DNA of 64,000 nt, taken from assembly GCA_949283205.1 (NCBI GenBank), contig CASDSD010000020.1, positions 1 to 64,000 of the forward strand, given 5' to 3'. Below, piece after piece: positions 36,818-46,882 of the stretch. Under the pieces are notes generated by a model. It made no database searches. It saw only the letters and a program-made list of their open reading frames with translations, and was not told the origin of the DNA. Both the position numbers and the translations under genes were made by a program. Position 1 is the stretch's first letter, and the number at the start of each line of letters is the position of its first letter. Source of the stretch: an uncultured Alistipes sp. Its GTDB lineage: Bacteria; Bacteroidota; Bacteroidia; Bacteroidales; Rikenellaceae.

Positions 36818-39295
36818 CTACCGCAGAGCCGTCAACCTCCGCACCGCCGCGGTAAAATCCTTTTCAGAAAGCAGACGCTCCAGCGTCAGATGCATGCGAT
36901 AGCGCCAGTAATACGGCGTTATGGCCGGCACGTTGATACGCTCCGCAGCGACATCATCGCGGCGAAGGCCGGCATCCATCGCCAGCCAGTCCTGCAACGG
37001 CAGAATGGCCAGCATCGACGTCGAACGCATGTGGCGCTCGACGATACTGCGCGCTATCTCCGGCGTGCACTCCTGCTGCACCGTGCCGTCACAGTGCAGC
37101 ACATCGCGGTAATATGTCTGTGCCGCGGCCGGATCCTCCTGCCACCAGCCGCGCAACGTCGGCATGTCGTGTGTCGACGTGGCCGCAACAGAGAGATAGG
37201 GATAACGTGACGGATCGGCAAAGGCCTCGCCCGACTGCTTGGGCATACGCTCGATCTCGAGCGACAGGATCCCCTCCTGCGCCATCACTTCGGGCACGCA
37301 CGCCGGGATCATACCCAGATCCTCGCCGCAGGCGAGCATACGGGAGGCGCCCGTCAGCGCCGGCAGCTTGCGCAGCGCACTCTCGCGCCAGAATGCGTCA
37401 TGGCGGTGGTAATAGAAGTCGTCGTGCAGACGGCGGTAGGCATCCTGATCCCCTCCGTCGAGAGTGCGGAACGCCTCCGTGTCGCACCCTCCGATACGGG
37501 GGAAGTAGCTGTCCTCACACCCCTCGGCCGCGAGGAAGAGCACATCGGCCGACGAAAGTCCGCGTGCCACATGGCGCGACGGGTCGAAACGGAAACCGTA
37601 TGCCTCGATCTCGCCACGCGACAGCGGCAGCTGCGGGTTGAAATGCCCGAGCAGGGCATTCACCGCACTGCGCGGTACCTCCCATATGCGGAAGAAACCG
37701 AGTATATGATCCAGACGGTAGGCATCGAAGAACTCCCCCATCTTGTGCAGGCGCCGCCGCCACCAGCCATATCCGTCGGCAGCCATACACTCCCAGTCGT
37801 ATGTCGGGAACCCCCAGTTTTGGCCCTCGGCCGCGAAGGCATCGGGAGGGGCTCCGGCCGACATCGCCGCATTGAACAGGTCGGGACTCTCCCATATGTC
37901 TACGCCCGTCGGTGCAACCCCTATGGGTATGTCGCCCTTGAGCGCCACGCCACGCGCGTGTGCATGGTCGCGCGCCGCACGCAACTGCACGTCGAGGATA
38001 TATTGTACGAATGAATAGTAATTCGTCTCACGCCGATGTGCCGCAGCGTATCGCCTCGCCCCGGCCTCGTCGTAATGTTCCAATGCGCCCCATGCCGAGC
38101 GGTCGTCATATCCATATTCGTCACGCAGGGCGCAGAATACCGCATAGGGAAGGAGCCAGTCACCATTCACCGCGACAAAACGGCGGCAGCCATCGCTTGC
38201 GACGACAGCGGCGCCGCACATCTCGTACAGACGGTGCAGGAAATCCCCCTTGAGCGCCATCACGGCCTCGTAATCGACCTCGGGAAGGGTATTCAACACG
38301 GCGCCGCGTGCCGCACACTCCGCAAGCAGAGCATCCAAAGCCTCCGGGCAGTCGGCGCCGCACTCCGCACGGCACAACGTCACGGCATCGGCTCCGCACA
38401 CGTATATCGGATGCAGGGCCATGCACGACAACGGGTTATATGGATATGAATCGCGCCATGTTCCCGTCACCGAGGTATCGTTCACGGGCAGTAGCTGTAT
38501 GAGCGACATGCCCGCCGCTGCAGCCCAGTCGGCCAAAGACACGATATCGCGGAACTCCCCCACGCCCCAATCGCGCCCGCTGCGCAGCGAGAACAGGGGC
38601 ACGGCGACACCGGCGCCGCGCCAGCGAGGCCGTCCGTCACGCAGACACAAACCCGACACAACGACGGTCGCATCGTTTGCCGCAGACGGCAGACGCCGGT
38701 TCCCGCCATCCTCCCAGCAGCGCAAAGACCCCGTGTGAAGGTCCCGAACCACGAACTTGTACTCCGAGCCGGCCGCCTCACACGGAACGCACACACGCCA
38801 CCGCGCATTGCCGGCAGGACTCATTGCAACGGCCCGCGACACATCCCAACAGCCGAGGGATTCCGCCGCACCGGCTATAGCGAGCGCCTCCGTCGCACGC
38901 ACCGTCGGAGCCTCCACCTCCACCAGCAGCCCCTTCGCTGCCGCCGTCATCTCCCCGTCGTCCGCCTCGTGACGGAATACGGCATCGGTAAACATCGACG
39001 AAAGGAACGCCGCATCGTCCGACCTCTCACGCCAACCGTCGTATATCTCCATTCGGGCGGCATCATGCGCCAGACGCACGACGTGCGAACGCGCGCCCTC
39101 GGCACGCGTCACGACATCCCCGCGGCACACGCAATAGCCGTACTGGACCACACCGCCGGCAGGCAGTTCGCATTCGCCGACCCATAGCCGGCCGTCATCC
39201 GACCGCATGTCGACCGTCGTCCCGTCATCGAAAAGGATGCGCAGCAATGCGTCGCAGGTGAAATATTCTATATGGAGGAGCGTCTTCATCCTCAC
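36818..39295 (-). CDS. malQ: 4-alpha-glucanotransferase (GH77, DPE2-like with starch-binding domains)
   Basis: Transfers alpha-1,4-glucan chains in maltodextrin metabolism. 825 residues: two N-terminal CBM20-like starch-binding domains (about 1-105 and 110-220; the second has AIAGAAESLGCWDVSRAVAMSP), then a GH77 barrel from about 240. Catalytic landmarks are YRLDHILGFFRIWEVP (nucleophile Asp), CGEDLGMIPACV (acid/base Glu) and TSTHDMPTLRGWW. The arrangement resembles plant DPE2 more than E. coli MalQ. Met3 (39289) is an alternative start. The MFS gene ends 6 nt upstream, so both are in one operon. Confidence 0.93.
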   Translation of the reverse strand: MRMKTLLHIEYFTCDALLRILFDDGTTVDMRSDDGRLWVGECELPAGGVVQYGYCVCRGDVVTRAEGARSHVVRLAHDAARMEIYDGWRERSDDAAFLSSMFTDAVFRHEADDGEMTAAAKGLLVEVEAPTVRATEALAIAGAAESLGCWDVSRAVAMSPAGNARWRVCVPCEAAGSEYKFVVRDLHTGSLRCWEDGGNRRLPSAANDATVVVSGLCLRDGRPRWRGAGVAVPLFSLRSGRDWGVGEFRDIVSLADWAAAAGMSLIQLLPVNDTSVTGTWRDSYPYNPLSCMALHPIYVCGADAVTLCRAECGADCPEALDALLAECAARGAVLNTLPEVDYEAVMALKGDFLHRLYEMCGAAVVASDGCRRFVAVNGDWLLPYAVFCALRDEYGYDDRSAWGALEHYDEAGARRYAAAHRRETNYYSFVQYILDVQLRAARDHAHARGVALKGDIPIGVAPTGVDIWESPDLFNAAMSAGAPPDAFAAEGQNWGFPTYDWECMAADGYGWWRRRLHKMGEFFDAYRLDHILGFFRIWEVPRSAVNALLGHFNPQLPLSRGEIEAYGFRFDPSRHVARGLSSADVLFLAAEGCEDSYFPRIGGCDTEAFRTLDGGDQDAYRRLHDDFYYHRHDAFWRESALRKLPALTGASRMLACGEDLGMIPACVPEVMAQEGILSLEIERMPKQSGEAFADPSRYPYLSVAATSTHDMPTLRGWWQEDPAAAQTYYRDVLHCDGTVQQECTPEIARSIVERHMRSTSMLAILPLQDWLAMDAGLRRDDVAAERINVPAITPYYWRYRMHLTLERLLSEKDFTAAVRRLTALR

Positions 39296-39301
39296 TGCAG
39301 T

Positions 39302-40699
39302 CTAACGTCGTCGCAAACCTTCGGGCAGCGGCAGATTTATACGCGAAGCGGATAGCAGCGCCCCGAAGAAGGCAAAAGCCGCCGCCACAAACAACGGCGT
39401 CATCGTCGTCTCGCCCTCATGCCAATGGAAGAAGAATGCCACCAGGGCCGCGCCGAGAGTCTGTCCCGTCAGGCGTGCCGTAGCGAGCATGCCGCTGGCC
39501 GAGCCGCTGCGGTGCTGCGGCGCCGAGGCTATCATGATACTGTTGTTGGGCGACTGGAAGAGTCCGAATCCCATACCGCACACGACCAGGCGCCATATGA
39601 TATCGAAATCCGAAGGATTATCGGGAAGCAATCCCAACATTACCAGGCCGAACGTCATCACCGACAGACCCGTCAATCCGAGATAGCCGGCATGGATCCT
39701 CTCGGCCAGGAACCCCGCCACCGGAGCCACGACCATGATCACCATGGGCCACGCCGTAAAGATAAGGCCCGTGCTTACGGCATCGTATCCCATCGTGTGC
39801 TGCAATATGAACGGCAGCGACACCATGGCCAGCATCTGCGCCGTGAAGGAGCAGATCGAAGTGACGATCGAAAGCGAGAATATCGGTATCTTGAGCAGGT
39901 CGAACGGCAGTATCGGCATCGGCTTGCGCAGCTGATCCGTAACAAAGCGCCATGCCACGACCACCGTCACCGCAACCAGTACCAGCCATATGTGCATATT
40001 CATGCCGTGGGAGTACCCCTCGACGCAGGCCATGGCCATGCCGAACGTCAGGGCGCACATCACGCCGCTGCGCCAGTCGAAACGGCGTCCCTCGACCTTG
40101 ACGGGATTCTGCGGCAGGAAGCGGTAGCTGAGGGCAAAAGCGATGAGGCCGATGGGCAGATTCACGGCGAAGAGCCAATGCCACGTCGTCACGGACAATA
40201 TGGCCGCGGCCACCGACGGTCCCGCTACGGACGACACGGCCACGACCGTAGCCGTAACACCCATACCGCGTGCCAGCATACGGCGCGGATATATTATGCG
40301 TACAAGCGTGGTGTTGACACTCGTGATGGCTGCTGCACCCAGACCCTGCGCCGCACGCCACGCGATAAGCGAGGCGAAGGTCGACGAAAGGGCACATCCG
40401 GCCGATGCTACCGTAAAAAGCACCAGACCCGAGATATATATACGGCGATAGCCCAGAATATCGCCCAGATTAGAGAATATGAGAAGCGTGGTTATCAAGG
40501 CCAGCTGATAGGCATTTACGATCCACACCGAATTGGCCGACGAGATATCGAACTCCGCCGCCAGCGTGGGCAGTGCGACATTGGCGATAACGCTGTCGAT
40601 TACCGACACGAATACACCTAATGACACCGCAATGATGGCTCCGAGCCGTCGGGGCATGGGCATCCCGTTCCACTCGGTATTTCCAATAATGTTTGTCAT
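39302..40699 (-). CDS. MFS transporter, DHA2 (EmrB/QacA-like) family
   Basis: A 465-residue secondary transporter with about 14 hydrophobic helices. The DHA2 features are ISVIDSVIANVALPTLAAEF at helix 1, the motif A-like NLGDILGYRRIYISGLVLF, and the motif C-like segment in AVSSVAGPSVAAAILSVTTWHWLFAVNLPIG. This suggests proton-coupled drug export, but the substrate is unknown. It is the first gene of a two-gene operon with malQ, a pairing with no clear functional logic. A -7 box lies about 20 bp upstream. Confidence 0.9.
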   Translation of the reverse strand: MTNIIGNTEWNGMPMPRRLGAIIAVSLGVFVSVIDSVIANVALPTLAAEFDISSANSVWIVNAYQLALITTLLIFSNLGDILGYRRIYISGLVLFTVASAGCALSSTFASLIAWRAAQGLGAAAITSVNTTLVRIIYPRRMLARGMGVTATVVAVSSVAGPSVAAAILSVTTWHWLFAVNLPIGLIAFALSYRFLPQNPVKVEGRRFDWRSGVMCALTFGMAMACVEGYSHGMNMHIWLVLVAVTVVVAWRFVTDQLRKPMPILPFDLLKIPIFSLSIVTSICSFTAQMLAMVSLPFILQHTMGYDAVSTGLIFTAWPMVIMVVAPVAGFLAERIHAGYLGLTGLSVMTFGLVMLGLLPDNPSDFDIIWRLVVCGMGFGLFQSPNNSIMIASAPQHRSGSASGMLATARLTGQTLGAALVAFFFHWHEGETTMTPLFVAAAFAFFGALLSASRINLPLPEGLRRR

Positions 40700-40718
40700 G
40701 ATTAGAGAAACTTTGTGG

Positions 40719-40726
40719 CAAAGTTA
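40719..40726 (-). promoter_or_regulatory. Putative -7 element of the MFS-malQ operon
   Basis: Minus strand TAACTTTG, a TAnnTTTG match 20 bp upstream of the ATG. No TTTG partner at standard spacing. Confidence 0.45.
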
Positions 40727-40858
40727 CAAAAAAAACATATACGCGGGCCTGCAACCGCGATGCACGGCATCGTCTGCCGCACACCACAAACCGCTCCGGA
40801 ACGCCGGCGTACGGACTCACCGTCCGTGCCGCCGTGGCGCAGGCACACGTATCGCAGA

Positions 40859-43270
40859 TCAGAAATCCTTGCCCACGAAGTTGGCGCCCGAAGATACGGC
40901 CCCCGTATGGCTCTTCTTTTCAGCCACATTGAAGGCATAGCTCAACGACAGCACTATGTTGGGATAATATGGGCGTACGTGCGTCGTGGAGACAAGCGTC
41001 GGCGTGGCGCGGCGGTTGTCGTAACGTGCCGTACGGAAGATATCGTGCACAACGAGCGAGGCCGACACCCTGTCATGCCACAGCTGCTGACGCACGGCCA
41101 GATCAAAGTAACAGTATGCCTCCTCGCGGCCCTGCGTCAGGACCGTGGGGCCGACGACATTGGCATCGAACTGCATGCGTGTCGTCTTGCCTATCGAGAA
41201 GTTGTTGATCCATCCCAGCGAGTAACTTGTATTGGCGGCGTCGGTGCAGCCCTCGTACTCGCTCGTAAAGCGGTACCGGAACAGGCTGCCGTTGACGGTC
41301 ATGTTCCACCACCTCGAGGCCTTCACGCGGCCGTTCAACTCCACGCCCACCGTAATGTCATGCCCGGCATTTATGAGCGAGTCTAGTGTCACACCCGGTT
41401 CGTATGCCACACGCACGCGGTCCATCATGCCGCGGCGCGAACGCACGAAACCCGTCACGGCGACGGAGTTCTCCTCGGCGATGGTTTTGCGGTAACCCAC
41501 CTCGGCCGAATGGATATATTCCGGATGGATATCGGGGTTGCCTATCTGCTTGGTATAGTAGTCCTCATAAGTTATATACGGCTCCAGCTGCCATATGCCC
41601 GGGCGGTTGGTGCGGTACGAATAGGCGGCCGAGATGATGTTGTCACCTCCCGCATCGTATGCCACATGTGCCGAAGGGAATAGCTCCAGGCGCTTGATAT
41701 ACCTGTCGGCGCCCTTGACAGCGATCGTCAGCTCGTCGATGGTGTTGTCGGCACGCAGACCGGCATCGAACGACACGCGTCCGATGTTGTCGCTCACCAT
41801 GACATAGGCCGAATGTATCTGACGGCGGTAGAAGAAGGGCGCCCGCAGATCATCCTGCCACACGAAGTCCTGCATGCCGCGATCCCAATATTTTATATTG
41901 TACTCGCCGTGCTCGCTGTATGAGGTATACTGGTACCCCACCTCGAGCGACCCCTCGGGGCGGTAGTTGAGCAGATACGATGCCCCGCCGTCGAAATCCC
42001 AGTGGTGCTCCTTCTCGTAGCCGCGCGTACCCTCGTAACGCGCCCCCGAGGTGTCGAACATGTTGCTCTCGGTATACTCCAGCGCATACCAGTCGTAACG
42101 CAGGCGCCCCGTCACGGCTATGCGGTCGCCACGGTCGTTGAGCTCGAACGTATAGTCCGTCGACAACTGCGCAAGGCTCTTCTCGTTCGAGTAGCGGTCG
42201 TGGCTGTCGTAGAGGTTGTCGTTGAGCAGCGCCTCGCCCTGCATGCGGTGTTCGTAATAGCTCATGTCGCCCCCGCGTGCCGTCTTCGTGTCGCCGCCCT
42301 GGAACTCCACGTTCAGGTTGTGTCCGCCGCGGGCATACTCCCATCCCGCACGTCCGATATAGGACGAGTTGTTGCTGTGGCGCACGCCGTCGGCATCCGA
42401 CGTGGTGACGAAGTCGTCGACAATGGTGGTCTTGCTCTGCTCGAAGTCGCTCTTGCCCTTGATCTCCGCCGCCGAGCCCCCTACATACCAGCGGCTGTGA
42501 CCGCGGCGGTACGACAGCAGCACATCGCTGTTCCACAGTCCTACCGTGCTGCCCGAGAGGTTCACCGCGCCGCTGAAGCCCGCATCATCATGACGTTTGG
42601 TCGTAATGTTTATTATACCCACATCGCCGTCGGTACGGTAACGCGCCGACGGTGTGGTAATAATCTCTATCTGGTCGATATTCGCCGCGGCGACCTGCTC
42701 CAGCGCCTGCGTTCCCTCCAGCATGCTCTGCTTGCCGTCGACATATACCAGGAAGCCCGTGCTGCCGCGGAACGACACCTCGCCGTCGGCATCCACACGC
42801 ACCGAGGGCGTCGAACGCAGCACATCGACGGCCGTGCCGCCCGAAGCCGACAAGGCGGCCGAGGCGTTCACCGCCTGACGGTCGAGCCGATAGACGATCT
42901 TGCTCCGCTCGCCCTGCACCACGACCTCCTCGAGACCGTTCTCGACCATCGACAGGCGCACCTCGCCCACGTCGACCGTACGGCCGTCGACAAAGTCCAA
43001 CGCGCCGCTCTCGTAGGGGATATACCCCACCAGCATGATCGTAAGGAAGAACCTGCCTTCGCGCACGCGGTCGATCTCGAAAGCGCCGTTATGCACCGTC
43101 GTTGCGGCTATCGTATTATTAAGGGAATCGGTCAGGACCACATCGGCGAACTCTACCGCCGCACCCGAACCGTCGTCCACGACGCGGCCGCGCAGGGCCG
43201 GCCCGCCGGGTTGTGCCGCCGCAGCAAAGAGTTGCGCCAGCAATATGAATGTAAAAAAACAACGCATCAT
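40859..43270 (-). CDS. TonB-dependent-receptor-type outer-membrane beta-barrel protein
   Basis: An 803-residue outer-membrane protein: signal MMRCFFTFILLAQLFAAAAQ, a carboxypeptidase-regulatory-like domain (about 27-110, LRGRVVDDGSGAAVEFADVVL), a plug (about 115-230, ILRSTPSVRVDADGEVSFRG and VYVDGKQSML) and a C-terminal 22-strand-type barrel with RTNRPGIWQLEPYITYEDYYTKQIGNPDIHPE. The plug-barrel pattern is that of the OMP_b-brl_3 family. Cargo unknown; no SusD partner is next to it. The start at 43270 (or 43267) is set by the signal peptide; an upstream in-frame extension of 40 residues has no features. Confidence 0.88.
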   Translation of the reverse strand: MMRCFFTFILLAQLFAAAAQPGGPALRGRVVDDGSGAAVEFADVVLTDSLNNTIAATTVHNGAFEIDRVREGRFFLTIMLVGYIPYESGALDFVDGRTVDVGEVRLSMVENGLEEVVVQGERSKIVYRLDRQAVNASAALSASGGTAVDVLRSTPSVRVDADGEVSFRGSTGFLVYVDGKQSMLEGTQALEQVAAANIDQIEIITTPSARYRTDGDVGIINITTKRHDDAGFSGAVNLSGSTVGLWNSDVLLSYRRGHSRWYVGGSAAEIKGKSDFEQSKTTIVDDFVTTSDADGVRHSNNSSYIGRAGWEYARGGHNLNVEFQGGDTKTARGGDMSYYEHRMQGEALLNDNLYDSHDRYSNEKSLAQLSTDYTFELNDRGDRIAVTGRLRYDWYALEYTESNMFDTSGARYEGTRGYEKEHHWDFDGGASYLLNYRPEGSLEVGYQYTSYSEHGEYNIKYWDRGMQDFVWQDDLRAPFFYRRQIHSAYVMVSDNIGRVSFDAGLRADNTIDELTIAVKGADRYIKRLELFPSAHVAYDAGGDNIISAAYSYRTNRPGIWQLEPYITYEDYYTKQIGNPDIHPEYIHSAEVGYRKTIAEENSVAVTGFVRSRRGMMDRVRVAYEPGVTLDSLINAGHDITVGVELNGRVKASRWWNMTVNGSLFRYRFTSEYEGCTDAANTSYSLGWINNFSIGKTTRMQFDANVVGPTVLTQGREEAYCYFDLAVRQQLWHDRVSASLVVHDIFRTARYDNRRATPTLVSTTHVRPYYPNIVLSLSYAFNVAEKKSHTGAVSSGANFVGKDF

Positions 43271-43316
43271 CCCTCTCAAATGAAAGGACGACCGCCGAGG
43301 CCGTCCAGAATTTCCG

Positions 43317-43324
43317 CAAAGATA
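43317..43324 (-). promoter_or_regulatory. Putative -7 element of the outer-membrane barrel gene
   Basis: Minus strand TATCTTTG, about 47 bp upstream of the ATG at 43270. No clear -33 element. Confidence 0.45.
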
Positions 43325-43411
43325 CCAAAAATGGCCGATATTGCCATCATATGGGACAACAATCGGCCTTTTGCCGCATTTTTTTAGCATAAAAATCCAC
43401 CTCCGACCGCT

Positions 43412-44110
43412 TCAGCGACGCAACGACCGCAGCAGCGCCTTCCGGTCATCGGATATGCGGAAGCTCTCGACGGCCTTCTGTATGGCCTTGTTATGCACCC
43501 ACGGATCCAGACTGCCGCGGCGCAGCACACCGATGGCGGCATCCCACTGCTTGACCAGCGCCACGCTCACATACCACGCCACGGCCATGCGGACATAGTA
43601 TTCGTCGCTGCGAAGGCTGCACACCCAGTCGAGGTGCTCGGCACGGAATCGGTCGTCGAGAAAGAATCCCAGCAGCGCGACCACAGCGAAACGCACCGTG
43701 TATGTATGGTCGCTCCGCAGCCAGCGTACGATAGCCTCCCCGGCCTGCGCGGGATGGCGGGCGAAGAGCCTGGGCGAGATCATGTCGCATGTGGCCCAGT
43801 TGTCCACATAGGGCAGCAGGCGGTCCAATTCCGCAATCAGGCGGCCGATATCCTTCGTGCGCCGCGCAAGCAGCTCGCCGTGGAGGTTGTACTCCTCATA
43901 ATAGCGGTGCGGCAGCTCGGCAAGGAACCGCTCCGACGCCGCGTCGTCACGCGACAGCTCACGTGCATAACGCCTCAACTGCGGCGTCCGTACCCCTATT
44001 ATACGATCCGCCGCTATCGTCGGAATCAGTTTGGCCTGAAACGCACGGTACCCTTCGTCGGCCATCGAGTGCAGATCGCGTTCGATACGCCCTATAACAT
44101 TCTCTTCCAT
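43412..44110 (-). CDS. DNA alkylation repair protein (AlkD-like HEAT-repeat glycosylase)
   Basis: A 232-residue all-helical protein. AlkD family landmarks: IIGVRTPQLRRYARELSRD, EYNLHGELLARRTKDI, LLPYVDNWATCDMISPRLF with the catalytic-site Trp/Asp context, and LLGFFLDDRF. Expected to excise alkylated purines. It starts 6 nt after the ribokinase stop on the same strand, so the two are likely co-transcribed. Confidence 0.9.
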   Translation of the reverse strand: MEENVIGRIERDLHSMADEGYRAFQAKLIPTIAADRIIGVRTPQLRRYARELSRDDAASERFLAELPHRYYEEYNLHGELLARRTKDIGRLIAELDRLLPYVDNWATCDMISPRLFARHPAQAGEAIVRWLRSDHTYTVRFAVVALLGFFLDDRFRAEHLDWVCSLRSDEYYVRMAVAWYVSVALVKQWDAAIGVLRRGSLDPWVHNKAIQKAVESFRISDDRKALLRSLRR

Positions 44111-44116
44111 ATCCGA

Positions 44117-45043
44117 TTATATTCTCTCCCTGTAAAATGCCTCCACCTCGGCACGTGTCGGGGCCGCCGTCTGCGCCCCCATGCGCGTGACGCTTATGGC
44201 CGCCGCCACGCTCGCCTCGCGGGCCGCCTCGACAAGGCTACGCCCCTCGGCCATGCAGCAGGCCAGCACACCGTTGAAGGTGTCGCCCGCAGCCGTCGTA
44301 TCGACAGCCTCCACACGCACGGCCTCCACATGTTCGAACCTCGTACCGTCATATACGAGCGACCCGTCGCCGCCCAGCGTGATGACGACATTGCGCACAC
44401 CCATGGCATGGATCGCTTCGGCCGCGCGCCGCGCGGCCGCCATGTCCGTAACCTCGACGCCCGATATGCGCGCCGCCTCGCTGCGGTTCGGCGTTATGGT
44501 ATCGACGTGCGACAGCAGCGACGCAGGCAGCGGCTTCGCAGGCGCCGGCGCAGGGTTAAGTATTACGGGTACACCCGCTTCGGCGGCAATCTCGGCGGCA
44601 TATTCGACCGCCGCCACAGGCACCTCCAGCTGCATCAGCACCACATCCGCCGCGCGTATCTCCTCGGCCGCACGGTCGATGTCCGCTCGGCCAAGTGCCA
44701 TATTCGCTCCCGACGCCACGACGATCGAGTTCTCGCCCTCGGCATTGACCGAGATGAGCGCCACGCCCGAGGCGTTTTCACTGTCGACCGCGACGTATGA
44801 GGTGTCGATGCCGTCCTCCCGCATCGCCGCGAGGGTCTGCCGCCCGAACATGTCCTCCCCGACACGCCCCACGAACACGACACGGCCTCCGTAACGCGCC
44901 GCAGCCACAGCCTGGTTGGCCCCCTTGCCGCCGGCATTCATCATGAACCTGCCGCCGAGGACCGTCTCCCCCGCCGCCGGCAGGTGCGGAGCCTTCACCA
45001 CCATGTCGGTATTGCTGCTGCCTATGACCACGATATTTTTCAT
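44117..45043 (-). CDS. rbsK: Ribokinase
   Basis: Phosphorylates ribose with ATP. 308 residues: MKNIVVIGSSNTDMVVKAPHLPAAGETVLGG, MNAGGKGANQAVAAARYGG (signature 1), GVALISVNAEGENSIVVASGAN, LNPAPA, TPNRSEAARISG, TLGGDGSLVYDG, and the catalytic DTTAAGDTFNGVLA with Asp of the AGD motif. This set is specific for ribokinase among PfkB proteins. No ribose transporter is adjacent. The ATG at 45043 starts the conserved N-terminus. Confidence 0.95.
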   Translation of the reverse strand: MKNIVVIGSSNTDMVVKAPHLPAAGETVLGGRFMMNAGGKGANQAVAAARYGGRVVFVGRVGEDMFGRQTLAAMREDGIDTSYVAVDSENASGVALISVNAEGENSIVVASGANMALGRADIDRAAEEIRAADVVLMQLEVPVAAVEYAAEIAAEAGVPVILNPAPAPAKPLPASLLSHVDTITPNRSEAARISGVEVTDMAAARRAAEAIHAMGVRNVVITLGGDGSLVYDGTRFEHVEAVRVEAVDTTAAGDTFNGVLACCMAEGRSLVEAAREASVAAAISVTRMGAQTAAPTRAEVEAFYRERI

Positions 45044-45162
45044 ACGCAAGATGTTTTCTCCTCCAAAGATACCCTTTTTTCGGCGTACGGCAAAAAGCGG
45101 CGCGGGCAAAGACCAGCATCATTGCCCGCGCACATTATATATATTCCACATTCACCCGCGCA

Positions 45163-46635
45163 TCACCTCAGCCGCAGGATACGGCGGAAGCAGGCATCGT
45201 GTTTGTAAAGGAACTCCTCGCCGTATATGTCCTCGTCCGTGTCGTAATACGGAGCATAAAACTTCCTGAAGCTGCGTACGGGCACCTCTACATCCACACG
45301 GCCCATATAGCAATCCTCGGGGTGTCCCTCACGCGCCCCCGTCACCTCCAGCGCCAGAGGTATGCGGTAGACGATCTTCGAGTGGTCGAGAAATCCCGGC
45401 ATGGGCGTTGTCCCCACCCCGAGCAGGAAACCCGACCTCTGGCCGACGCTCACCAGGCGGTCATCCACGGCACAGGCCGAGAGCAGCGACCCCGTCGACG
45501 AATAGCACCTGTCGGCATCGAATATGACATATATCTTGCCGCCATAGCGGAGCGACCGCTCCGACGGCTCGATCTTGTCCGGCCCCGCCACGGCATAGAG
45601 CGTATCGCGGCCATATACCACCCGTTCGGCATTTGCCCCGCTCCCTTCGGCGCGCCACCGTTCCTTGAATGCCATGCGGCAGTCGGGCGCTATCGTCCTG
45701 TCGGTTATCGCCGCAAGAAGCTCCATCCATGCCATGTCGCTGCCGCCGCCGTTGCCGCGCACGTCTATCACCACCTTGTTTATACTGCGGTCCGCATAGG
45801 CCTCTATCTGCCCGCATATCTCGGCGCTCACCTGCGGCGACATTGACGGCAGGCGCACGAACAGTATCCCGTCGCGCTCGAAATACTTAACTCCACTGAA
45901 ACCGGCATTGGGACTCGTTCTCACCTCCGTGCGAGTCCCATCGAGATCCACCGTGCGCGTGCGGCCGCCGTGACGGATCGTCCATGTATTACGGTCGGCA
46001 GCGCCGATGGTGCGCGGGTCGTTCAGATCGACCGTATAGAACTTGCCTCGCTCCCAGTCCCACAGCGTATTGGCCTGCATGCGCATATTCGCCCCTGCGG
46101 CATATTCGTCGATCGGGATGCCGCCCACGGCCAGAAGGCGCGCCCCCGACGGCACGACCTCCTCGCCCGTCTCCGCATCGACCTGCCGCAGCGTATAGTA
46201 ACGGCCGCCGACATACTTCACGGCACGCTTCTGGTCATACCCGAAGGTATAATAACGCTTCGACCACTCGTTCGTTATGGCCGACTCCTCGCGGCACCAC
46301 GGCTCCCACGACATGCTCACATGCTGGTCGTTGCAGGCGAACATCATCTGCATGATAACGCTGAAGAAACCCGCCTCGCATGTCACCGTGTCGATGGCAC
46401 CGCGCAGCTCATCGATACGCCCGCAGGCATCGTATCCCGTAACCAGACGCTGCACCTCGCCGTGAGGCCAATATTTGTGCAGCACCATGCGCAGGCTGTC
46501 GTAATCCATATACATCTGCTCCTTCGTCAGTTTCGGCAGCTCCCGCTGCTGTGCCGCGGCACGCCGCGGAAGCGGCAGCCACGCCATGACAACCATCACG
46601 GCCATAACCGCAGCACGCAGGCCGCGCCTCCTCAT
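45163..46635 (-). CDS. S41-family (C-terminal processing-like) peptidase, secreted
   Basis: A 490-residue secreted serine protease-like protein. The signal is MRRRGLRAAVMAVMVVMAWLPLPRRAAAQ. The catalytic S41 domain (about 270-420) has VVIDVRGNGGGSDMAWM and the serine context ADRCYSSTGSLLS. No clear PDZ domain is seen. The start at 46635 fits the signal peptide best; two other in-frame ATGs are at 46680 and 46695. A 12-bp direct repeat, TTCTCATAATTC, lies around those upstream starts (about 46674 and 46690). Substrate unknown. Confidence 0.85.
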   Translation of the reverse strand: MRRRGLRAAVMAVMVVMAWLPLPRRAAAQQRELPKLTKEQMYMDYDSLRMVLHKYWPHGEVQRLVTGYDACGRIDELRGAIDTVTCEAGFFSVIMQMMFACNDQHVSMSWEPWCREESAITNEWSKRYYTFGYDQKRAVKYVGGRYYTLRQVDAETGEEVVPSGARLLAVGGIPIDEYAAGANMRMQANTLWDWERGKFYTVDLNDPRTIGAADRNTWTIRHGGRTRTVDLDGTRTEVRTSPNAGFSGVKYFERDGILFVRLPSMSPQVSAEICGQIEAYADRSINKVVIDVRGNGGGSDMAWMELLAAITDRTIAPDCRMAFKERWRAEGSGANAERVVYGRDTLYAVAGPDKIEPSERSLRYGGKIYVIFDADRCYSSTGSLLSACAVDDRLVSVGQRSGFLLGVGTTPMPGFLDHSKIVYRIPLALEVTGAREGHPEDCYMGRVDVEVPVRSFRKFYAPYYDTDEDIYGEEFLYKHDACFRRILRLR

Positions 46636-46790
46636 CTCACCGCACGGGCGGCCTGTGCCGTATTCGCCACAATTTCTCATAATTCCAATTCTCATAATTC
46701 TAAATTTAGGGTTGGTAAAAATATATTCCGTTCCGCTCTTCCCGCATGTTTAGACGCAACATGTCCCTGCCGGTTACACCCTGCCCGCAT

Positions 46791-46850
46791 AAAACCGACA
46801 AGTCCCCCCTCCTCGACAACATGCGCCATCGAGGGGGGGGGACTTGTCGG
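46791..46850 (-). terminator. Long terminator hairpin downstream of deoD with a 9-G tract
   Basis: 46795-46816 pairs with 46829-46850 (22 positions, all paired if one G-U is allowed), loop 12 nt. On the minus strand the stem is followed by TTTT (46794-46791), fitting termination of the deoD operon. One arm contains nine consecutive G (46833-46841), a likely site of length variation. Confidence 0.8.
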
Positions 46851-46882
46851 TAAGCCGACAGGCCCTTCAGATATATTATGCC

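Noticed and set aside
46674-46701. Short direct repeat TTCTCATAATTC near the S41 peptidase start as a mobile-element target duplication
   Set aside because: Only 12 bp and 16 bp apart with nothing inserted between; more likely a small slippage duplication.
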